Shown here: one piece after another, positions 60,889 to 64,000 of the stretch
Layout: every line of letters starts with the position of its first letter
Position numbering within the stretch: position 1 is the stretch's first letter
NCBI GenBank assembly: GCA_020635995.1
Contig: JACJYS010000002.1
Location: forward strand, 124,001 to 188,000
Reading direction: 5' to 3'
Source: Chitinophagales bacterium
GTDB taxonomy: Bacteria; Bacteroidota; Bacteroidia; Chitinophagales; UBA8649
DNA length: 64,000 nucleotides
The notes under the pieces: model-generated
Told to the model about the DNA's origin: nothing
Database searches by the model: none
The model's input: only the letters and a program-made list of their open reading frames with translations
Position numbers and translations under genes: made by a program

Positions 60889-61444
60889 TTTCTAATACCA
60901 ATTTTTGTAGTTGTTTTAAGCACTTATACTTTTGGTTTTTAGCATTTGCCGCATTAGTATAATCCAACTCTGTAGCTAATAATTGCATGCTCTTTTTATA
61001 AAAATAAAACCCTGTGAGCAATGCCTTACATTTTTCGCCAAGTAGCTTAACTTTTTCCATAATTAAATTAATTTTTTCATCATCATCGTCTTCTTCTTTT
61101 TCTTCAAAATGTTCATTTATATCTACTTTAATATATTGCTCAAAATCAGCAATATGTACTTGCTTACTTTTATTTCTTAGTTTTTTTAACCATAAATTTC
61201 TTGCTATAGAATAAATAAATGTTTTTACAGTACATGAAAGAGAAAAGTCTTTATGCTTAGTTTTTTCAAATAAAATAATAATTGTTTCTTGAAAAATATC
61301 TTTAGCATCTTCTTTATTTCCATTGTTTTTTAAAACAAAATAATATACCATATTAAAGTGTTCTTTATATAACATTTCAAAGGCATGGCGGTTACCGGTT
61401 CGCAGCTTTTCAATTATACTAATATCTTTTGGGTTAATCTTCAT
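60881..61444 (-). CDS. ECF-type RNA polymerase sigma factor
   Basis: A 187-residue sigma-70 family factor with region 2 (FEMLYKEHFNMVYYFVLKNN followed by GNKEDAKDIFQETIIILFEK) and region 4 (CKALLTGFYFYKKSMQLLATELDY followed by TNAANAKNQKYKCLKQLQ). A very acidic insertion with EEKEEDDDDEK separates the two. It is co-transcribed with the putative anti-sigma factor and is divergent from an OmpA-like gene, a likely target. The start at 61444 gives MKINPKDISIIEKL. Confidence 0.9.
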   Translation of the reverse strand: MKINPKDISIIEKLRTGNRHAFEMLYKEHFNMVYYFVLKNNGNKEDAKDIFQETIIILFEKTKHKDFSLSCTVKTFIYSIARNLWLKKLRNKSKQVHIADFEQYIKVDINEHFEEKEEDDDDEKINLIMEKVKLLGEKCKALLTGFYFYKKSMQLLATELDYTNAANAKNQKYKCLKQLQKLVLENE

Positions 61445-61469
61445 TTGTTAGTTAATTCCAAATATTGAT

Positions 61470-61505
61470 AAAGGTAACCTTTTTCATTAAGGGTTACCTT
61501 TTTTA
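61470..61505. promoter_or_regulatory. 10-bp inverted repeat in the sigma/OmpA divergent gap
   Basis: AAAGGTAACC (61470-61479) and GGTTACCTTT (61492-61501) form a perfect stem, followed on the plus strand by more T residues. It lies between the sigma gene start (61444) and the OmpA-like gene (61544). It could be an operator, an attenuator, or a stray terminator in front of the plus-strand gene. Confidence 0.45.
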
Positions 61506-61543
61506 TCTATTGGTATAAACAATTGAATCAAAAATATATTAAA

Positions 61544-63100
61544 ATGAAAAAGACATTTTTTTTAACCACCGCTTTCCTTTTGGGATTTATTATTTCTTAT
61601 GCCGTAAATATAAAAACGGAAACTATTTATTTTGAAAAAGATGCTTATACCCTTGATAATCAATCTATTCAAAAATTAGAAAAACTTTCCGGCTCCACTA
61701 TGTTTTACTTAAATGGCTATACCGACAATGACGGAAGCGATAATTATAATATTAATCTATCTAAAGAAAGAGTACAATCCGTTAAAAATTATCTCATTGA
61801 CAAAGGGGTATCTAAAAATAAGATAGAGACAGGTTTTTTTGGAGAGGAAAATCCTGTAAACGAAAACTTAAATGAAAAGCAAAAAACCTTAAACCGCAGA
61901 GTAGAAATAAAATACATTGACGACCCTCTTTTGAGCTTTGAAGTTGAAAAGCAATGCTTTACTATCAATAATGAAAAAGATACTATAATTGTAGGAAAAG
62001 AAGGAACCGAAATATTTTTTCCGGCTAAGGCTTTTGCCAACAAAAAAGTAGAAATAAAATTGCAAGAATTTTATAAACTACTGGATGTAATATCTGCCAA
62101 TTTAACTACTACAAGTAATGGACTACCTTTAGAAACATCCGGTATGATAAATGTAGAAGCTTATGCCAATAATAAAACTCTTACACTTCAAAAAGACATT
62201 GAAATTAAATTTAATAAATTAGGGAATAATGAAGATTATACTGTTTTTTATGGCGAAACGGACAGTAAAACAATGCAACAAAATTGGGTTTCTCCTCTTA
62301 ATAATAATAATGAAGTAATAGAACCAGAAAACGAACTTCTTGATTATTTTGCTTACGGCAAAAATTCTGTTTGTACCACATCTGGCGATATTCATCAAGA
62401 ATTAACGGAGTATTGGAATAAATTTTGTCAAGAAGTAGATGTTTATGATTTAGAAATTGCTTCTTGTTATAACAATGCCCGAATTTCTGCAACTGTAGAT
62501 ACTAATGGAATAATAAAAGATATTAAAACCAATTTTAAAGAAAAAAACACAGCTTGCGATTTATATTTTAAAGAAAGAATAGCAAAATATTTTCCTAAAG
62601 CTTTTGAAACCAAAAACAAGAATTACGAATCTTATATTAATATTTCATTTGATATAGATATAAAAAACAACTCGGGTACTGCTAAAATAAAAGAACAGAA
62701 AAAAGATGAAAATTTTGACAATACGTATTACACAAATTATACTACAAATAAAATAATAATGAATAGTGCAAGACTTGGTTATATAAATTGCGACAGATAT
62801 TTGAGAAATAGCTCTTTAATTTCCTTTCCCGTTGCCATATCAAACAATGCTAATGTGCGTATGGTGGTAAAAGAATACAAATCTTATTTTAGTGGCATTT
62901 CTACAACAGGCAGTGGTTATCAATTTAATAATATACCGGAAAACAAAGATGTAATTCTTATTGCCACGGTAATTAAAAATGATAAGATATTATTAGCTAT
63001 TGAAGAAACTAAAACCTCAAAAGCTACTTTTAGTAATTTTAATTTTAAAGAAGTAAGCAAAGACCAATTACAAGAAGCAATGGAAAATTTGCCTTTATAA
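61544..63100 (+). CDS. OmpA-like protein with N-terminal peptidoglycan-binding domain
   Basis: A 518-residue exported protein: signal peptide, then an OmpA domain unusually at the N terminus (about 22-130: YFEKDAYTLDNQSIQKLEKL, LNGYTDNDGSDNYNINLSKER and LNRRVEIKYID). A long beta-rich region (about 130-518) follows; I do not recognise it. In most OmpA-family proteins the domain is C-terminal. The gene is divergent from the ECF sigma gene. The ATG at 61544 is preferred because it starts the signal peptide (FFLTTAFLLGFIISYA). A terminator follows 7 bp after the stop. Confidence 0.82.
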   Translation: MKKTFFLTTAFLLGFIISYAVNIKTETIYFEKDAYTLDNQSIQKLEKLSGSTMFYLNGYTDNDGSDNYNINLSKERVQSVKNYLIDKGVSKNKIETGFFGEENPVNENLNEKQKTLNRRVEIKYIDDPLLSFEVEKQCFTINNEKDTIIVGKEGTEIFFPAKAFANKKVEIKLQEFYKLLDVISANLTTTSNGLPLETSGMINVEAYANNKTLTLQKDIEIKFNKLGNNEDYTVFYGETDSKTMQQNWVSPLNNNNEVIEPENELLDYFAYGKNSVCTTSGDIHQELTEYWNKFCQEVDVYDLEIASCYNNARISATVDTNGIIKDIKTNFKEKNTACDLYFKERIAKYFPKAFETKNKNYESYINISFDIDIKNNSGTAKIKEQKKDENFDNTYYTNYTTNKIIMNSARLGYINCDRYLRNSSLISFPVAISNNANVRMVVKEYKSYFSGISTTGSGYQFNNIPENKDVILIATVIKNDKILLAIEETKTSKATFSNFNFKEVSKDQLQEAMENLPL

Positions 63101-63106
63101 TATTAA

Positions 63107-63150
63107 AAAAAGCACAAGATATTTCAACAACTATGTGTCTTGTGCTTTTT
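63107..63150 (+). terminator. Intrinsic terminator after the OmpA-like gene
   Basis: AAAAAGCACAAGA (63107-63119) and TCTTGTGCTTTTT (63138-63150) form a 13-bp stem with an 18-nt loop and a T run. It is largely self-complementary and could serve both directions. Confidence 0.88.
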
Positions 63151-63215
63151 ATCCAATTGAAATATTTAAAACAAGTTGACACCTATCACAATGCCCACAT
63201 CTCAGCTCTAAAGCT

Positions 63216-63223
63216 TATCTTTG
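63216..63223 (+). promoter_or_regulatory. -7 box for thiL
   Basis: TATCTTTG, exact consensus, ending 6 nt before the ATG at 63230; a leaderless or nearly leaderless transcript is predicted. Confidence 0.5.
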
Positions 63224-63229
63224 TGCCTT

Positions 63230-64000
63230 ATGACAAAACATACGCCTCTATCCAATTATGGCGAGTTTGGTTTAATAGACCACCTCACTAAAAATTTTAA
63301 AATAAAGCAAAAGAGTACTATAAAAAGCGTAGGAGATGATGCTGCTGTAATTAATCACAATGGATTTGAAACGGTAGTTACTACAGATTTATTAATGGAA
63401 GGCATTCATTTTGATTTAACTTTTATGCCTTTAAAACACTTGGGCTATAAGGCTGTGGTAGTAAACCTTAGCGATGTATATGCTATGAATGCCACACCCA
63501 CTCAAATAACGGTTTCCATTGCAGTTTCTAATAGATTTTCTGTAGAAGCTTTAGAGGAATTATATAGTGGTATTGAGTTGGCTTGCCGGCATTACAATGT
63601 AGATTTAATAGGTGGTGATACCACAAGCTCTGTAAAAGGATTAAATATATCTATTACTGCCTTAGGCAAAGCCAAAAAAGAAGATTTAGTATATAGAAAT
63701 GGTGCCAAAGTAGGCAATTTTATATGCGTAAGTGGCAATTTAGGTGCTTCGTATATGGGTTTGCAAATATTAAACAGAGAAAAACAAGTTTTTTTAGAAA
63801 ACCCTAAAATGCAACCTAAATTAGATGAGCATCAATATTTAGTAGGCAAGCAACTTAAGCCGGAAGCACGCAAAGACATTATTGAGTATTTTGAAAAATA
63901 CGAAATTAAACCCACCGCTATGATAGATATTTCAGACGGTTTATCATCTGAGTTGTTTCATATATGCAAGCAATCTAATGTGGGGTGTTATATTTATGAA
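63230..64000 (+). CDS. thiL: Thiamine-phosphate kinase ThiL (3' end outside window)
   Basis: ThiL phosphorylates thiamine monophosphate to the diphosphate. Codons 1-257 are visible and the frame runs off the window. MTKHTPLSNYGEFGLIDHL leads to VGDDAAVI (metal/ATP), TTDLLMEGIHFDL, VVNLSDVYAMNATP and IGGDTTSSVKGL, all typical of the ThiL/PurM fold. The ATG at 63230 is directly preceded by a promoter box. Confidence 0.94.
   Translation, partial: MTKHTPLSNYGEFGLIDHLTKNFKIKQKSTIKSVGDDAAVINHNGFETVVTTDLLMEGIHFDLTFMPLKHLGYKAVVVNLSDVYAMNATPTQITVSIAVSNRFSVEALEELYSGIELACRHYNVDLIGGDTTSSVKGLNISITALGKAKKEDLVYRNGAKVGNFICVSGNLGASYMGLQILNREKQVFLENPKMQPKLDEHQYLVGKQLKPEARKDIIEYFEKYEIKPTAMIDISDGLSSELFHICKQSNVGCYIYE

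Overview
The window is AT-rich, gene-dense DNA from a member of the Bacteroidota. The evidence is a type IX secretion (T9SS) set (a PorP/SprF protein, a gliding-motility C-terminal-domain protein, a PNP-type C-terminal sorting signal), TAnnTTTG promoter boxes instead of Shine-Dalgarno sites, lineage-typical families (DUF4295, DUF1599, DUF2279, the HU-CCDC81/SPOR protein) and many SPII lipoproteins. The order within the phylum cannot be fixed from the sequence.

Layout. 0-8 kb: the end of sufB, then sufC and sufD (Fe-S assembly), with a four-helix-bundle gene wedged between sufB and sufC; then a pyruvate dehydrogenase E2 gene, lipA, a TPR protein and an alkyltransferase-like protein. 8-16 kb: an ABC exporter coupled to truA, a DinB-like protein, folP, DUF1599, a P-loop kinase and two LEA14-like proteins. 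16-22 kb: an apparent operon of a very large TPR protein, an outer-membrane barrel and an HU/SPOR protein. 22-25 kb: carbonic anhydrase, a tRNA-Val/GIY-YIG module, ftsY, DUF4295, rpmG and rpmB. 25-36 kb: cell-surface and T9SS genes, a SCO/cytochrome c pair, a FtsX-type permease and LVIVD lipoproteins. 36-43 kb: DUF502, a PaaE-like reductase, a bacilliredoxin, a second four-helix-bundle gene, a SufT-like gene, an SDR, a PBP4-type peptidase and a DJ-1/PfpI lipoprotein. 43-47 kb: an accessory block of five minus-strand genes that looks like an integron gene-cassette array without an integrase. 47-64 kb: mostly housekeeping genes (Na/Pi cotransporter, dprA, ceramidase-like protein, BASS transporter, phosphohexomutase, recG, a sigma/anti-sigma pair, an OmpA-like protein, and thiL cut by the window end).

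Three non-genic structures stand out. (1) Four copies of a ~0.5 kb non-coding element (3.3, 10.9, 13.9 and 36.1 kb). The best copy has 11-bp perfect terminal inverted repeats next to TA dinucleotides, and its internal hairpins show compensatory changes between copies. (2) The cassette-like array at 42.8-47.0 kb: two distinct ORF-plus-site units, one duplicated exactly over about 1 kb, stop codons inside the recombination-site-like boxes, and a 15-bp direct repeat bracketing the block. (3) A GIY-YIG nuclease gene sitting between an intact tRNA-Val and a degenerate tRNA copy that supplies the end of its reading frame. Several genes also have a promoter -7 box only 5-9 nt before the start codon, predicting leaderless or nearly leaderless mRNAs.

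No rRNA, CRISPR array, transposase or integrase was found.
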